64,000 nucleotides of DNA from Hypholoma sublateritium FD-334 SS-4. Taxonomy: Eukaryota > Basidiomycota > Agaricomycetes > Agaricales > Strophariaceae. Below the pieces are notes generated by a model. That model was given only the letters and a program-made list of their open reading frames with translations, did not search any database and was not told where the DNA came from. The stretch is taken from positions 1,662,652 through 1,726,651 of the forward strand of contig KN817518.1 of the NCBI GenBank assembly GCA_000827495.1, read 5' to 3'. Position 1 is the first letter of the stretch. Each line of letters opens with the position of its first letter. Shown here one piece after another: positions 35,069 to 48,500 of this stretch. The position numbers were made by a program, and so were the translations under genes.

Positions 35069-36218
35069 TCATACAGTATTCATGGGCATCTGCGTTATCG
35101 TGGGCGGTGCACCGTTCATCCCTGGTTGTATGACCAAGGTATGGCCGGGCGCTGGCTGAGGGTATCCGCCGTAGGGGTTTCCAGGCTGGGGACCGTACAT
35201 CCCGCCAGAAGAAGGGTAATATTGCATGGGCGCCGCGCCCATGGTGCTGGTATTATAGTATCCCGGCATTTCTCCAAACCATGGAAGCTCTGAGGTCAAG
35301 TCAATATCGAATTGATCCAATAAACATTCATGAAGGCTTACCTCGAATTGGCTCTCTCCAGATTTGATAGCGACCGAATCTCTCTGCCTGGGCGGCGAGT
35401 TGGAACAAGATCCAGAGGGCCACGACAAACATGATGAACAGAGCCCAAGAGAAGGCTTGTATTACTTTCATCTCATAGCAGTAAGCTTGAAAGTTTGCTG
35501 GAAGATGGACACAGTATAAATCAGGTAGAATGTTGAACGAGCGGGTAACCCACTCTCTCCCCCGTTTTTTGCCGGCATTGTTTGGCCTCCTAGGGCATCA
35601 CATTGAAGTGGACCGATGACATCCCTGTAGAACGCAATTAGTTCAATACTCACTGGGATGGTAGATCACATACGTAGCCCAGGCGCCCATAGCTAAGGTA
35701 GTCCGACGTATGTTAGTGCCAAAATACATAAAATTTAGTGGTCTGCGCTTACCAAGCCATAAAATACCCAAGATGAACAGTTGCAATGCCTCTGTATTAG
35801 GTTGTGCCCATTGCAAGCTAAAACCGAATCAATAACCGTGCCACAGGCTAACCGGAGAGACCAACCTCAGCAGAAATGAAAATATAGTCAGGGACGGGAC
35901 TACGAGAGCGAAGATGATGAAATTGTCTGCGACAATCCATCCACCATGTTAGCACGGAGCTCATCCGTGACCAGGAAGAAGCGCACTGTGCAGGTGGGGT
36001 AGGAAAATGCTGGCGAAATTGGCCGCCAGACCAAGAACAGTGCCTAGACGACGATGATTGACTCAGAGAAGAAGTCGTAGCGCTCGCAATTCCCAACTTT
36101 ACCAGAAAGTATGAAAACAGCGACTAGGGGCGCAGATGGGGTCAGATCAACTTGCACGTCGGCGTGAGTGGCGCTCACCATAGAATCCTAATCTATTGTT
36201 CCCGAACCGTACAGTCAT
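35069..36218 (-). CDS. MARVEL-domain four-helix membrane protein
   Basis: Seven to eight short exons give about 220 residues. Start ATG at 36218 (MTVRFGNNRLGFY). Four membrane helices fit a MARVEL fold: AVFILSGTVLGLAANFASIF, NFIIFALVVPSLTIFSFLL, ALQLFILGILWLAMGAWATD and FSWALFIMFVVALWILFQLA. The loop between helices 3 and 4 has one or two Cys (GPLQCDALGG). A cytosolic Pro/Gly/Tyr-rich tail (SSGGMYGPQPGNPYGGYPQP) ends in MPMNTV with TGA at 35069-35071. MARVEL proteins associate with lipid-ordered membranes (eisosomes, vesicle fusion); the specific role here is unknown. Confidence 0.82.
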
Positions 36219-36669
36219 GATCTCGAATAACGAACACAGTCAAAGTATGTAGGAAAATGGCGTAGGTGATGGTGGGCAGAAGAGAAAGGGTGTCGGGTTG
36301 GAGGGGGTAATATGAATGTGAGTAATGGTAAACACCAGGAAAGGCCAAGGAAAGGCTCCTCTATACGGACATAGATTATGACGTATCGCCATCAAATCGC
36401 TCTAGGTTGCATCTCAGGGAATCTGGAATGTCGCTCAATCGCCCTGCGATAAATTCATTTGGCAAATTGCACGTTGAGTATTGAATGCTGGCAGTGCTTC
36501 TTCAAAAATCATAACAGCTTCTAATTATGCTATCTAAATTTTATCTGTATTCGTGTACTACAGGCTATCTAATCTACACGATTTCATGATATATCGTCAA
36601 TTCCATTTCCCAATACCCATCCTAAATAATAAAAAAAGAGTGCTACAAGTACAAATCTACATACACAGG
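36219..36669. other. Intergenic, nothing recognised
   Basis: 451 bp, AT-rich, containing the promoter of the MARVEL gene and the 3' flank of the next one. Confidence 0.6.
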
Positions 36670-37947
36670 TCAACGGGGAGTTCCGCGTGCAGGCCCTCTG
36701 CTATACGGATTGAGCATGCCACCGTTCTCCAGATCTGCGACTCTCGTTGAACCGTGTCGTGGCGAGCTACCAGAGCCATGTCGTGTGGGGCCAGCGCCAG
36801 TGGGAGATCTGGCCTTAGTTTGCGTTGGATAGGGGTTTCTAGGCTGATAGGGCCGGGAATAGGGTTGCGACGACGATGGATATTGCCGTTCCGCGCGTCT
36901 TGCGCTTGCCTTCCGTTCAGGCTTCTCAGTGAAGACCGTCTCGCCCATATATACAGTCGCAACTGGGAGGATGCTCGAGCTACTCGTCTTCGCTTCCGTT
37001 TGCTTCGTATTTCCGTAGCTGTTGAACCAGGCGCACGAGGTGACCGGACCGTACCACATGTGCTGATCGCCCTTGCGATGCCTCCGGATGGCAAGAAAGA
37101 GCAATGCGAAACACGCGAATAATACTAGAAATTTTATGAATGGTGGTTATCTTGAATAATAAGAGGCCACTTTACCTAGAACCGCGTTAAACAAGGAGAA
37201 TGTCATGAGTACTCTATACATCGCCTGGTACTGGTCGGTGTGGACTTCGGGGTTGGTTAAGAATGTGTACTGACGAAGAGAAAGCGATGGCTTACAACTG
37301 GTAAGGTCGTCATCGAGCGGTGTCTCTGAGTCCGCTGAAGAGAAACATTCTACATCTGCATCTTGGGCATCGGATGTCACTAAAAAGACACCGAGGACTG
37401 GGCAAATTTATCAGCGTGTCTCTTTGTCGAGATAAACAGACTGCTTACCTAGCCAGAAGAGACCAGCCAACCCTAAGCATGCCAGTTCGATTCTAGTAGA
37501 GATCGGATTCCGTCCCCGGAGAAAATAACTGAATGAAAGACTGTCGGCGTAGTCAGTATGCTAGCATGCAGCAAAAACATTGACACTAACAGGACCAGGA
37601 AGACCAACAGGCTAACTGAGCAAACAAAGATGGCGAAAGGTACGAAACGAGCTGACAGGAAACCTTGGTATTAGAACAAAACGACAATTGCCTATGCCCG
37701 GGACGCTACTTACTGAGATTCGAAGAGGCTAAAACCGACTGGAAGTGCCCTGCCATGGCCAGGCAAATCACGGTGAACAAGATGACTGTGCCTGTAGCGC
37801 CCATAGTCAGCTAACAATCTCGGACATGCACTGAAAGGCGCACAAACCATAAAGGGATGACCTGATTATGCTGAACAGCGACATGCGAGCTCTAGAGGAT
37901 GCGAGTTGCGTTTGACGAGAGTCGCCATGCATTGCAGCGGAGGACAT
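36670..37947 (-). CDS. MARVEL-like four-helix membrane protein with basic tail
   Basis: Multi-exon gene. Start ATG at 37947 (MSSAAMHGDSRQTQLASSRA), with an in-frame Met at 37884 (MSLFSIIRSS) as alternative. Helices: GTVILFTVICLAMAGHF, RFVPFAIFVCSVSLLVFLVL, a third around LACLGLAGLFWLV at about 37455-37490, and FSLFNAVLVLFACFALLFLA. The loop before the last helix is long and has two Cys (DVECFSSADSETP, DLTSCKPSLS). The tail is hydrophilic with TVYMGETVFTEKPERKASAR and many RPYQP-type repeats, ending GPARGTPR with TGA at 36670-36672. Same strand and similar layout to the gene at 35069, so probably an old tandem relative. Confidence 0.75.
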
Positions 37948-38295
37948 GATAAATGGCAGGGTTATGAAAGAAACGAGGTAAACATGAACTCGACGGCTGG
38001 GTGAACGTTAAGAGCAGCAAGGCCAGCCAAGGCGCACTCAAGAAAAACGCAGCTGCAGCGAGGTCAGGAGAAAAATGGAGCAAATTTAGATTCGGCGGTC
38101 AAGCCGAGTGTCGAATAGCAGAGCAGATGGTGAGAGCGAACGGAGTAATCAAACGCCTTGAGGCTGATTAGCACAGCCACAATTCCAATATAAGAATCAC
38201 ACGGCGGCCTAGTCTTCCCAACTCCATGCCTCGTGGCTACCATGGGCCATATGTGGTGAACATAAACAGTGTATAGAAGCTACAAGCTGGCCTGT
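37948..38295. other. Intergenic, nothing recognised
   Basis: 348 bp holding the promoter of the MARVEL-like gene and the 3' flank of acetoacetyl-CoA synthetase. Confidence 0.6.
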
Positions 38296-41191
38296 TCAAT
38301 TCGTTTCTTTGCGTAAAACCTCTCCAATATCACGGTAATACTCGAGGCACTCTGGATTTGAGAGTGTTGCCGGGTTCACCGAAGACAATGGCGCTCCATT
38401 GATGATCTATGTTCGTTGAATGACTCAGACTCGAGGAAGACACGTTCGCATGCTATACTGCAATCTCACCTTCTTTACTAAGACCTCCACCCGTTTTCCG
38501 TTTAGGGTATATGGGATATCATTGACCTGGATAATCTATTGGAAATAATAAAATGGAACATCGCTGAGCTGACGCGGCTTGGTCTTCAAAGTCGACAGAT
38601 CTTACGCGGGCGGGCACATGCCGCGGGCTTCTCCGCAGCCGGATTTCGGACTTGAGCTTCGCCTCGAACTCCGGAACGAGCTCCTGTTCAGATGGAAGCT
38701 TGACGAATAAGATGACCCTCTCATCCGCTCCGTTGTCTATCTTTTGGCCGACAGCCAAGTAATCGGCGACCACATATACGTTTGTCGGCTTTGAGAAATG
38801 GAGATCAAGCACTTCGTATATTTCTGCAGACCCGTATCGAATTCCTCCGGGGTTTCTGTGGAAAGGGTCAGACGCATTGGTGTATGCTGGCATGTTATAA
38901 AAACATACAGCACCCCATCTGACCGTCCTAGCATAATCAGGCCACCTCCATTTCCGAGACGTGACTTGGTTATAATAACATGGTCGCCGTGATCTTCGGT
39001 CCGATGAGATATATCGTCAAGTCAAGTAGGATATTCCACGCACACCATACGCCTTCAAACTCGGAGAAGTATGATTGGAAAAATCTGGTCTGAGCCGCCT
39101 TGACATCGCTGTCTGTACCGAATCCCGGGAGAGGCCAGAAGCCAAGAGGCATGCATGGGAAGGGCTTCACACAAACAAGCTCACCAGCCTCATCAGGTGG
39201 GTTAAGCGTTCCCGTGGGTGAGAAGCTTTCAATTGCCATTCCGAGCATCCTGCATTGAATTTCTCCGCGATACACAGGAAGAGCAGAACACATTCCGGCA
39301 AACAAAGAACATATATCAGTCCCACCTTCGTGGGTTCTTTTAGATCATGGTGTGAAGCATAAGAATACACGATCGTACCAGTTATGGAACCTAGAAGCAC
39401 CTGAGGGTGAATGTGCTGGTATACATAGTCAAAGAGAGGAGGCGCAAGAGGAGAACCAGTGGAGTAGATGTGTCGCAAAGTACCAAGGTTGTGAATTTCC
39501 CGAGGCCGATAATGTTTCTGTAAAAAAAATTGAAAGCTGTAAGCCTTTGACTGCGCTAACACTGAACAAGCATACCGAAAGCTGATCAAGGTACTTCGCA
39601 CTGGTTCCAAAAATAGTGATCCCGAGATCGTCGACCAGTCTCCATAGGAGACTGACATCTCGTAGTGGACTACCGTCGTACAACACCAGAGTGCAACCGA
39701 GACTTAGCCCGCTGACTAGGAAATTCCACATCATCCATCCCCTGAGGATGGAATATGGATGCTTGTCAAAATTGAAAGGCACGGGGACATGATAAAGTTC
39801 ACTAACGTTGTCGTGTAATAGAAAAATACGTCGTCAGGACGAAGGTCACCACATAGCGCAAATTCCTTATTTGACTGCAAAAGCATCCCGCCCGCTCGGT
39901 GGACTATAGGCCTTTTACAGTTACGCGTAAGTATGGCTCACACGGTGTATAATTGTTTAATAACGCACTTTGGCCGACCGGTTGTTCCGCTGCTGAAGAG
40001 AATCCAAAGGGGTGCGTCGAAGGACATTCGATTCCACTCTATCTCCCCATCCTGCGTGCGGCCGAGCTTATGACGCTGTCCCACTTTGACGAGATCTTCC
40101 CATCCGAGCCATTCACTCTCCCATGACCGAACATCTTGGCCCTGATTAAGAGGAGATATTATAACGACTTTCGGGGATGGAATTTTTCCTGAAAGGCCCG
40201 ATAGAAGTGCTGAAAGCTTTGGTAAATGTGGATGGACCCTATGGTTGTAGCTATGTGGTTCGGTCAGCAACAAAACAAAAAGAGAAGGCCACAATGGAAA
40301 ATAGAATGGCAACGCACACGACAGCGTCAACGGAAAATATAACTTTTGGCTGAACTTGTTCAAAGCTGACTCGCGAATCAAAATCTCGTGTAACATCTCA
40401 ATCGTCTTTAGCTTCGTACCGTTCCGTGACACCTGCAGGTCCAAAATCAGCCGCTGCGCTAACCCAGATCCCACCAATTGCAGAAGTTGCGAGAGAGGCA
40501 GCCACATTTTCCTGTGAAATATGACGCGCGTTCAGATGAACAAATAACTCAATCAGGGAGACAAGTAAAGGGTAGCATACGACGCAATTAGACGAGTATG
40601 ACGAGACGCGTTCTCCCGGCTTTATTCCAAGGTAGAGTAGAGCCGAGACAATGTCCGCAACGAGCGCATACAGGTGTGCATATGAGATCTTCCTTATCCT
40701 CGGTGCTGGGTCATCAGGTGTGGGTTCAGCTGCAAGATGGTGTTGCCCTCAATCATCCGCTGGCACATTCATAGACACATCAACGCAACTGGCTTCTATG
40801 AGAGCCGTCTTATCTTGAGAACGGCATCGCAGCATATTTTCAGCCCAATTGACTCGCGCATCTACAAACCTGAGCGAGATTGGCAAGTAGGATATACGCG
40901 ATTATCCGTCTCATCTCACCATGGTGGATTGGCCGGCGGCAACGCATGGTTGTCTACGACATGCGAGCCCTTCTCGCCGATGACATTGGTGAAGTCCCAA
41001 ACCAATCCCCAGAAGGCATCAAGTTGCGTAGTAGACCATTTATACAACTCTGAGTAAGACCGCAACTGAAGCCCGTGCGTGGCGTTGACTAGATTAAGAA
41101 AACGGATTGTGGCCGATGCCTGCGGATCCGGATGTATGGGAGTGAAGAGGGGCAGCTCATCGGGTATGTCAGAATTTGTTGCCAAAGTCAT
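38296..41191 (-). CDS. Acetoacetyl-CoA synthetase
   Basis: ANL-superfamily adenylating enzyme joining acetoacetate and CoA with ATP. Order of pieces: ACS N-terminal region (SYSELYKWSTTQLDAFW, DARVNWAENMLR-like context), P-loop WILFSSGTTGRPK, TTTGWMMWNFLVSGL, SAKYLDQLSKHYRPREIHN, IYSTGSPLAPPLFDYVYQHI, GSITGGTDICSLFAG (assembled over an intron), GRSDGVLNPGGIRFGSAEIY, and IPYTLNGKRVEVLVKKI with the C-terminal catalytic Lys. About 680 residues, the AACS length. Roughly ten exons. Start ATG at 41191 (MTLATNSDIPDELPLF), stop TGA at 38296-38298. The SGTTGRPK and GGTD motifs plus the AACS-type N-terminus argue against acetyl-CoA synthetase. Confidence 0.92.
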
Positions 41192-41652
41192 GGTTAGAGA
41201 GCTGAAAGAGGATCTTCGCTGCGGGCGTGTGGGGAAATAAGGAGTGGGGTAAATGGCGCCGATGGTGAGTAGCCGAGGAAGGAGAGTGCTCGGTGGACTT
41301 AGAGACGGGCGGGCGGCCTGTACCCCGATGCGGGCTCGGAGTGACGCCGGAGTGACACAAATTGCCGCGGAAAGTGGGGCTTGGTATGTGACATTAGTGA
41401 CAGCGTCGGGCCGTGCGCACGTTCGATCGGAATGTGGGGGATTTGAGTTGACGGAGTGATCTAGATTAGAAAAAGTACATAATCACGCACACCGCTCTTG
41501 TTATCTTTCCCTCCTTCGACCACTCACGTTTGTCCTTTGATTTGACACACCTCCTTCGCCAAACGCCGTCAGCGCTTACTCAATTGCCTATAAACTCCCC
41601 AAGCGCTTTCATCGCCCTTCGGTTGAACCACCATCACTGCCTCCCACCCCTG
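41192..41652. promoter_or_regulatory. Divergent intergenic region with pyrimidine-rich stretch
   Basis: 461 bp between two divergent starts. The right half (about 41500-41652) is C/T-rich on plus, as is common just upstream of fungal start codons. No defined element identified. Confidence 0.5.
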
Positions 41653-42293
41653 ATGTCCTCTGCCAACATGGACAGGCTCCTCGCTCCTCACACTCCCGAA
41701 GCCACGGCTCACAACCACCTCAGGTATGTTCGTCATTCAGCCACTTATGTCATTCATTGAAGACCACCCTGAGCTGACGTGTCTTTTCCCCCTCCAGTGA
41801 AAACAGCTACAGCTGGGAATCCGACACACCCTCCGTCGACGAGTCATTGATTTCCGGCTGTGCGTCTTATCGCGCGTTTGACCGCTACCTCAGCGGAAAT
41901 GACTTGTTTCTCCTGCCAAGAACCCGCTCGGAGTTGGAAAGTATCCTGTATGTATATACTATGCCTGTGATGCAGACGGCGACGCTGAAATTTTCTGCAG
42001 GAGAAGATATGCCTACGACGCGATTCACAACGCCATTGCCCGCAGTAGATCCCAACTACAGACGGGTGGCTATAGCAGGGTGAGTCATACATCGTGCCAC
42101 AATTAATATTTTAGGCCGCTTACATATCAAATTGCAGGTTTGTCATCTAGCGGAAGAATCCATCCGCGCTGTCCTCAACACCAGCGACAATGTAGAAATT
42201 CTGCTGGCCCTTCACCAGCCAACGCCCGAGTCTGCAAGTCACGAAGGTGAAGATGCCAATAATGACAACCGTATCGCAACAAGATTGAAGTAA
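41653..42293 (+). CDS. Hypothetical small protein
   Basis: Four exons with good GT-AG junctions encode about 154 residues, from MSSANMDRLLAPHTPEATAH to NNDNRIATRLK with TAA at 42291-42293. The middle has a compact region CASYRAFDRYLSGNDLFLL and ELESILRRYAYDAIHNAIAR, followed by CHLAEESIRAVLNTSDNVEI. It is helical and soluble with no signal peptide. No family recognised. The promoter side is shared with acetoacetyl-CoA synthetase. Confidence 0.65.
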
Positions 42294-42673
42294 TTCTCTT
42301 GATACGCGTCTCACTATCATTATTGCTTTCTTGTCATGCTGTACACCATTCACCCCACGTAAATTGACGACCTCCGCCATGTATTAGTTTTTGTACGATT
42401 ACCCCCAGTGGCATGTATATATCCCTAGAGTTGTCTTGAACATGTTGCCATATTTTTAGATCGACGTCTTTTTGAGAGACGTACTTGCTAAATGGGGTTA
42501 CAACCTCCGAGCCTGCATTTGGGTGGCAGAGCAAGACAAGCCTCAGATAATTTTATCAACGATTGGAATAGACGAACGTGCGAGGTGCCCTTCTTCTTCG
42601 AGCCACTGCAGTCCATCTACAGCTCGTCTGCATACTTAGTCGAGGCATTCACTTGTCTCGAGACTCCCCGTAA
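42294..42673. other. Intergenic, nothing recognised
   Basis: 380 bp between the small hypothetical gene and the endopolyphosphatase start. Confidence 0.6.
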
Positions 42674-45207
42674 ATGCGTACTTTCTCGTCTCTCACCTTT
42701 CTCGCTGCGCTCGTCCTGGAAGATGCCATTGCGTCGCCGGCACAGGTGCCATTCACAGCGGAGCTTTCCAGTGAGTACAGTGTACTCTATTCCTACCACT
42801 CCACGCCACTAACTCGTGTAAAAGAGCCGAGGAAGTTGCACGGGCGGTTTTTACATATCACGGACATGCATCCAGATCCATACTACACCCCTAAGACCTC
42901 TCAATCGACTGCCTGCCACCGGAAAAAGCCCAAAAAGAAGAAACAGGAATCGCTCTATTATGGGACACCTTACTCGTGCGTTATATGCTAAGTATATGCT
43001 GTCAATGCCATGACCCTGACTCGGTTGACAGAGAATGCGACTCGCCATTTCAACTCACCAACTTTACCCTCGACTATTTGCATGATAAATGGGCTGATGA
43101 AATCGATTTTGTGATCTGTGTGTAATTCCACTGGATCTTTGCCACCGCATCTGAAGGATAATAGGGACAGGAGATAATGCTAGGTGAATTTCACCATTGA
43201 TCCAACGCATATATGCACTCAAGTTACCTCAAGGCACGACAATGACCGCCACGTACCTCGAACACCCTCCGAGATCTATATGCTCAATAGAGAAGTGGCG
43301 AAGAAGATGCGCAAACACTTTTCCAGCAAGGGCATCCCTGTGGTCCCAAGCCTAGGTTCGTTGCGGAATCCCTCTTATTGTGAGTTACAATTCCTGATCA
43401 TCGCCCACGTCCTCAGGCAACAATGATGTTTGGCGTAAGTTCATAGCCTCAGCTCTGATGTTTACCGTCGCTAATTTCCACGTCTTCAGCACATGTAGGA
43501 CACGAGTTACCTCTATGGATATTTTCTGATACTAACGTTCCGATGGCACCCAGAACATCTTGACTCCAGGTAATTACTTGCTCCCATCGTCTTTGTCGGA
43601 AACTACATAACACTATTGTAGGACCCAATAGCATCACAAATGAGTTTGCTCAGTAAGTCACTCAATTGTTTATCAATCGCTGGTGTGATGCTTGTTGGAT
43701 AGTTGCTGATATCGTTCATGATGCAGGATTTGGACCTCATTCATCCCCTTCCCTTACCTGCAAGTCTTTCAACGCGGCGCATATTATACAGTGGAAGTTA
43801 TTCCCGATGAAGTCGCTGTCATCAGCCTCAATACAATGTACTTTTACGATTCCAACAAAGGTATCACCACAATCCCCAGCTAATCGTGTAATGTGCTGAC
43901 AATACCAGTCGTCTCTGGCTGCGCCTTCATAGAGCCAAATGATCCAGGAAATCTTCAAATAGATTGGGTGGAAGTTCAGCTCGAAATGTACCGCAACCGA
44001 GGGATGCAGGTACGAGCATTGTCATGATTCGTTGTACAGATGGTTACATTGGCTATAGGTTTGGATGACTGGTATGCGTGCCGTTTCTTAATTGGATTAT
44101 ATATTCAAGAATATATATAGGCCATGTACCACCCTCTGCTGATAACTATTTCCCTGAATGTGTAAGTCCATTCATGTACATACATGTGGGACGGGCGCTC
44201 ATTTAATGGCCCGTAGTATGTCCGCTATGTCGAACTTTCGTTGCGCTACCAGGATACTATTCTTGGTCATCTTTTTGGGGTGAGCAGTAAATTTATATGC
44301 CCAGCATCAATCTATTGACTGCCTCGTTAGCATATGAACGTAGATCATGTAGGTCTACTATCTGGATAGCCTGATACTACCACTGATCAATCCCAGTTCT
44401 TTTTCTTAGAGGCCGCAGATTTGAATATTTTCCCAAATCTGGATTCCAAGACGGAGCTGAAGACAGAAAGCCAGAGTGGATTTTACAAGTCTATCTTGGA
44501 GGAGTTTTCCGGCCTGCCCAAGTCACCGAAGATGACAGATTATGCAGTGGTTAATGTGGCGCCGGCAGTTGTGCCAAATCCCTACGTCCCGGCATTCAGG
44601 ATATTTTCATACAACATTACTGGCGGAATCAGCAACCAGGAAAAGCCGCAAATAAAGAAACGGAAACATGGTGAACACCGTACAGATCGAAACCACACTG
44701 CGAGTTGCGAATCGCCAGAATATCGCGACACATGGCAGTGCCACTTGGATCGCCCATGGAACTCTGATCCCAGCTCACCTGCGCGCACAAACCAGAAATG
44801 GAGTCCGCTGGGCTATGCTCAGGTAAGGAGTTCAAATTAATATATAGTCTGGGATTAACTAGGTTGTGCGAGAATAGTATTGGATGCCCAAGCTCGGCAA
44901 GGCGGACAAGAAAACGCCACCGCAATTTGAGCTGGAATACATGACATACCCACTCGAGCTGCTGCATCCGGCCGTGGCAGGGCCTGAGGCGTCTGCGAGT
45001 GGATTTGTATACCCGGTACCGCTCCCGCTTTTGCCCGAGTCGCTGAGAACGCCAGGAGTAGAGAAGAGCAAATACGCGCCTTACCAGATGCGCGACCTGA
45101 CTATTCCGTCGTGGATACGACTTGGACAGCGAATCGCAGATGAGAAGCGGAGGAAGCTACGAAAGAGGTTTCGTAAATACATGTTCCTCGGCGGGGACGA
45201 AGAATAA
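42674..45207 (+). CDS. PPN1: Endopolyphosphatase (vacuolar, metallophosphoesterase)
   Basis: Cuts long inorganic polyphosphate chains in the vacuole. N-terminal signal or anchor (MRTFSSLTFLAALVLEDAIA), then metallophosphoesterase motifs in order: GRFLHITDMHPDPYY, VICTGDNARHDNDRH, VPSLGNNDVWPHN, WMTGHVPPSADNYFPE and ILGHLFGHMNVDHF. These carry the Asp, Asn and His metal ligands. The C-terminal domain (QKWSPLGYAQYWMPKLGKAD, FELEYMTYPLELL, WIRLGQRIADEKRRKLRKRF) is typical of Ppn1. About ten or more short exons. Start ATG at 42674, stop TAA at 45205-45207. About 610 residues. Confidence 0.93.
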
Positions 45208-45587
45208 GTGGCAAAAAGGGGATATGAGGGATTGGGCATTGGGCATTTCGGAGTGATGAACTTTTTATGATATGTCAGATGATAATACCGAAATGGGAGT
45301 TGTGGGAAAGCAAGAATAAGAATTAAAGAGAAGTAGGGTTGTCTTGACTACACTTGTGGTGATCTGGTAACCAACCTTCATTCCGAACCCCCAAGCGCCA
45401 TCCGCTAATTATCAAGTCGGCGGGAGCCTTCTGCACACTTCGTTCCGCATTCTCGCTGTGCAGCTTTCTCTGCACCCTCCTTTTTCTTCGTCTCGCCGCT
45501 TTTCCGTCTCTCTTTACCTTACCGGCTGGCCCGCGTCCCTCCGCCCCAGGAGCACCACCATCCTTTGAATTCGCCTCCCACATACCC
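45208..45587. promoter_or_regulatory. Promoter region of the RFX gene, pyrimidine-rich at the right
   Basis: 380 bp. From about 45470 to 45560 the plus strand is strongly C/T-rich. No specific binding site called. Confidence 0.5.
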
Positions 45588-48500
45588 ATGACCGCCCTCA
45601 ACATGCAGATGCTCCCCACGAACATGCCCCCGCTTGACTTTCTCCCAGCACACCCAAATCACTCCAGGTCAAACTCCGTCTCGTCCAACTCCACCCACGG
45701 CTCGCACTCCCGCCCACAGTCGTCCCACAGCACCATGGGCAGGATGCAGCCCGGGGTAGGCCCGTCGCCGGAGGATCTCTACAGGCCATCCTACCATCTC
45801 GGTCATCAAAATATCATGCATAACGATCCGGTACGTCACACTTCCTTCCCCCTCTTTTCTCGCTCTTTTCTCGCTTCTCGGGCTAATGTTCGCATACCAG
45901 TCGCCGCCCAACCATAATATCACGAATCCTGCGCTCAAGGGCCCCATGCGTCCCAGCCACATCCGGGCCCGCGTCGCTGCGTCACCCTATCCGCGCGACA
46001 CCGACAGTGTCCATTCGTCCTCCAGCGAGACCGACGACATCTCCATGTACCTGCAGAACTCTACGCCCGATTATCAGGCGATGTTCGGGGGCGGGTCGAC
46101 CATGGCCCCTGGTCAGGACGCCCTGCACACTACAGGGGCCTTCGGCCGACTGTCGCTCTCCTCGGACCATACACTGGAAAAATTGGCCGCCAACGTTCGT
46201 GCTGCAACAACGACGAGCGCCTCGGACAGGGCAAAGCAGATTTTCGTGCAAGCATGGTCCGTATTCTATTGTTGCACCAAAAAATGCATGGTCCTGTGAC
46301 TGACAATTGATCACAACAGGCTGAGTGCCAATTACGCCCCGTACCCTGATGGAAATGTCCCAAGACAAGGATTGTACTTCTCTTATCGCAGGGTCTGTGA
46401 TCAGTATGGCATTCCGCACATCAACACGGCTACCTTGGGCAAGGCCATTCGTCTGTGTTTCCCAACTATCAAAACACGGCGTCTCGGTGTGAGGGGGAAC
46501 AGCAAATATCACTGTTAGTCTTTTTCAGTTCATTCTCAGGAGCCAAACTTTGACCAAACACGCTCCTGTACAGATTGTGGGATTAGGCCCGCCACGTCTG
46601 CTGAGGCTGAATGGTTGCAAGATTATATTCACAAGTCTAACAATAATGCGGCGCAGGCTTCTGTCAACGCTGCCCGTCTCAGTAACGACCAATCTGAATC
46701 TGCTGGTAGGAACGAAGACAGATCGGATGAGGACGATGAAGACGATTCCGAGGGTAACAACTCTGCCTCCGGCTCAAAGCGCAATTCGCTCACAATATCT
46801 GGAGACATCAAGGGCATGGGTGGCTTCAACGACGACCTCAGTGACAAGACGCCAACAGCGGCCACCCTCCTATCCCAGGTCCAGTCTGCAGGGCGTCCGT
46901 CGGGGAGCTTCCCTTCACATGCCTCCATTAGGAGGCATCCACAGCAGGAGAATTTGACCCTTCAGGCGCATTCGCCACCCACTGCCAGCTCCAGCTCGTA
47001 TCTATCTCCCCAGCAGAATATGTCGGTTCGCCACCTGCCGCATTTTCCATCGATCGAGGACGCCGTCGCAAACTCGACGTCTTCGCACGGTATGGCTGCC
47101 AGGGAAGTGTGGGGATGGTTCCAGGACCATCTGGATGCGCTCCTTGAAAGTGTCCGATCCTTCCGCTTCGACCAGTTTGAGATGCATTTGCGAACATTCT
47201 GGATCAACTTGAACGGCGTGCACCGTGAAATCGTTCATGCGCCTGCTATTGCTGGGCTGATGGCTCGCGCGGACGCCATCGTATACGATGTACGGGCCTC
47301 TCCTCTTCGCTTTAAATTCAATACTTACTTGTTTATAGGAAATTTTGGAGATCTTGCGGTCCCAGATGTTATCCCCTATTGCGGCGGCATCGCTTTCTAG
47401 CCTTCGTCAACTCGCCCTCAAGATGGAAAAAATACTTCTCGTGGCGTTAGAAAATTATGGTAATACATTTGTCGAGCCCAAGGTGGAGTTGGGTGCCCGC
47501 TTTGGTCACCTCGTTTGTAAGTCTTAGGGTTACATATCTTTCGTATCAATTGACGAGTATGCTCCTCCTTTTCAGTGCGATTCCTGGACATCTATCAGGT
47601 CACGCAAGCCCTGAACACGGTGCTCACCAATCAAAAACAATTGGTCGAGATGCGCCGATCTTGGCAGAAAGTCGACTTCGAGTCCGTTCGCAATCAGTCT
47701 GCTCTTGTATGCAACTGCCGGCACGAAGACTTGGTCCAACTGCTCGAGGTCGAATTTGTGGCTGTCCTTGACAGCCTCTCCAAGACCAACGAACCCGTTC
47801 GCGAAGTCATGAGCTGGGCCGATAAGTGCTGCGAAAGATTAATGGGCAGTAGCCGCGCAAACCATGGCAATCAGGAGGAGAGGGGCACAATGAGTTCTCG
47901 AAGTGTGCTTATTAGATGGGGATATGTTACGAGCCAAGTAATGAGGGATTTGGTAAGTCTTCCCGGCGCTCTTCTTCGGTTCAGATGTTAATCCCAATCA
48001 GACCATCCGCAGCGACCCGGCCTTCGGTGCTTTTCAGATATTGAAACTCTTTCTCGAGTACGTCGTGATACGAACTGCTTTGCTTTGACAGTCGCCTGAT
48101 AGTTTTCCTTCTATTCCTTTTATAGCGATTGGATCGCTGTCAACGTTCTCAGGAGTGTTGCCCTTTCCACCAATTCTGTGGCGGCTTCTGTCGAACCGGT
48201 CATGCAGCAACAGTTCTTTTCTTTGTCTCCCATGGCGGGCCAAGATAGCTTTGGGTCCATGGATTCACGGCCGCAGCATTTGATGGCGCACACGCCCACT
48301 ACGTCCAGTATGCTCGCCGCCCTCCAGCATGACTCCTACAGCTCAGGATCTTTGGATCATTCGTCGTCTGCCTTCGGTGCTGAATATGGCTCGATCACAT
48401 ACATGGATGCTGCGAATCAAGATGATGCACTCGGATCTGGCCACCAGCCCGGGCTGTCTTTTTCTGACTTCGCAGGGCCATCGGGAGGTTTTGATGTTTC

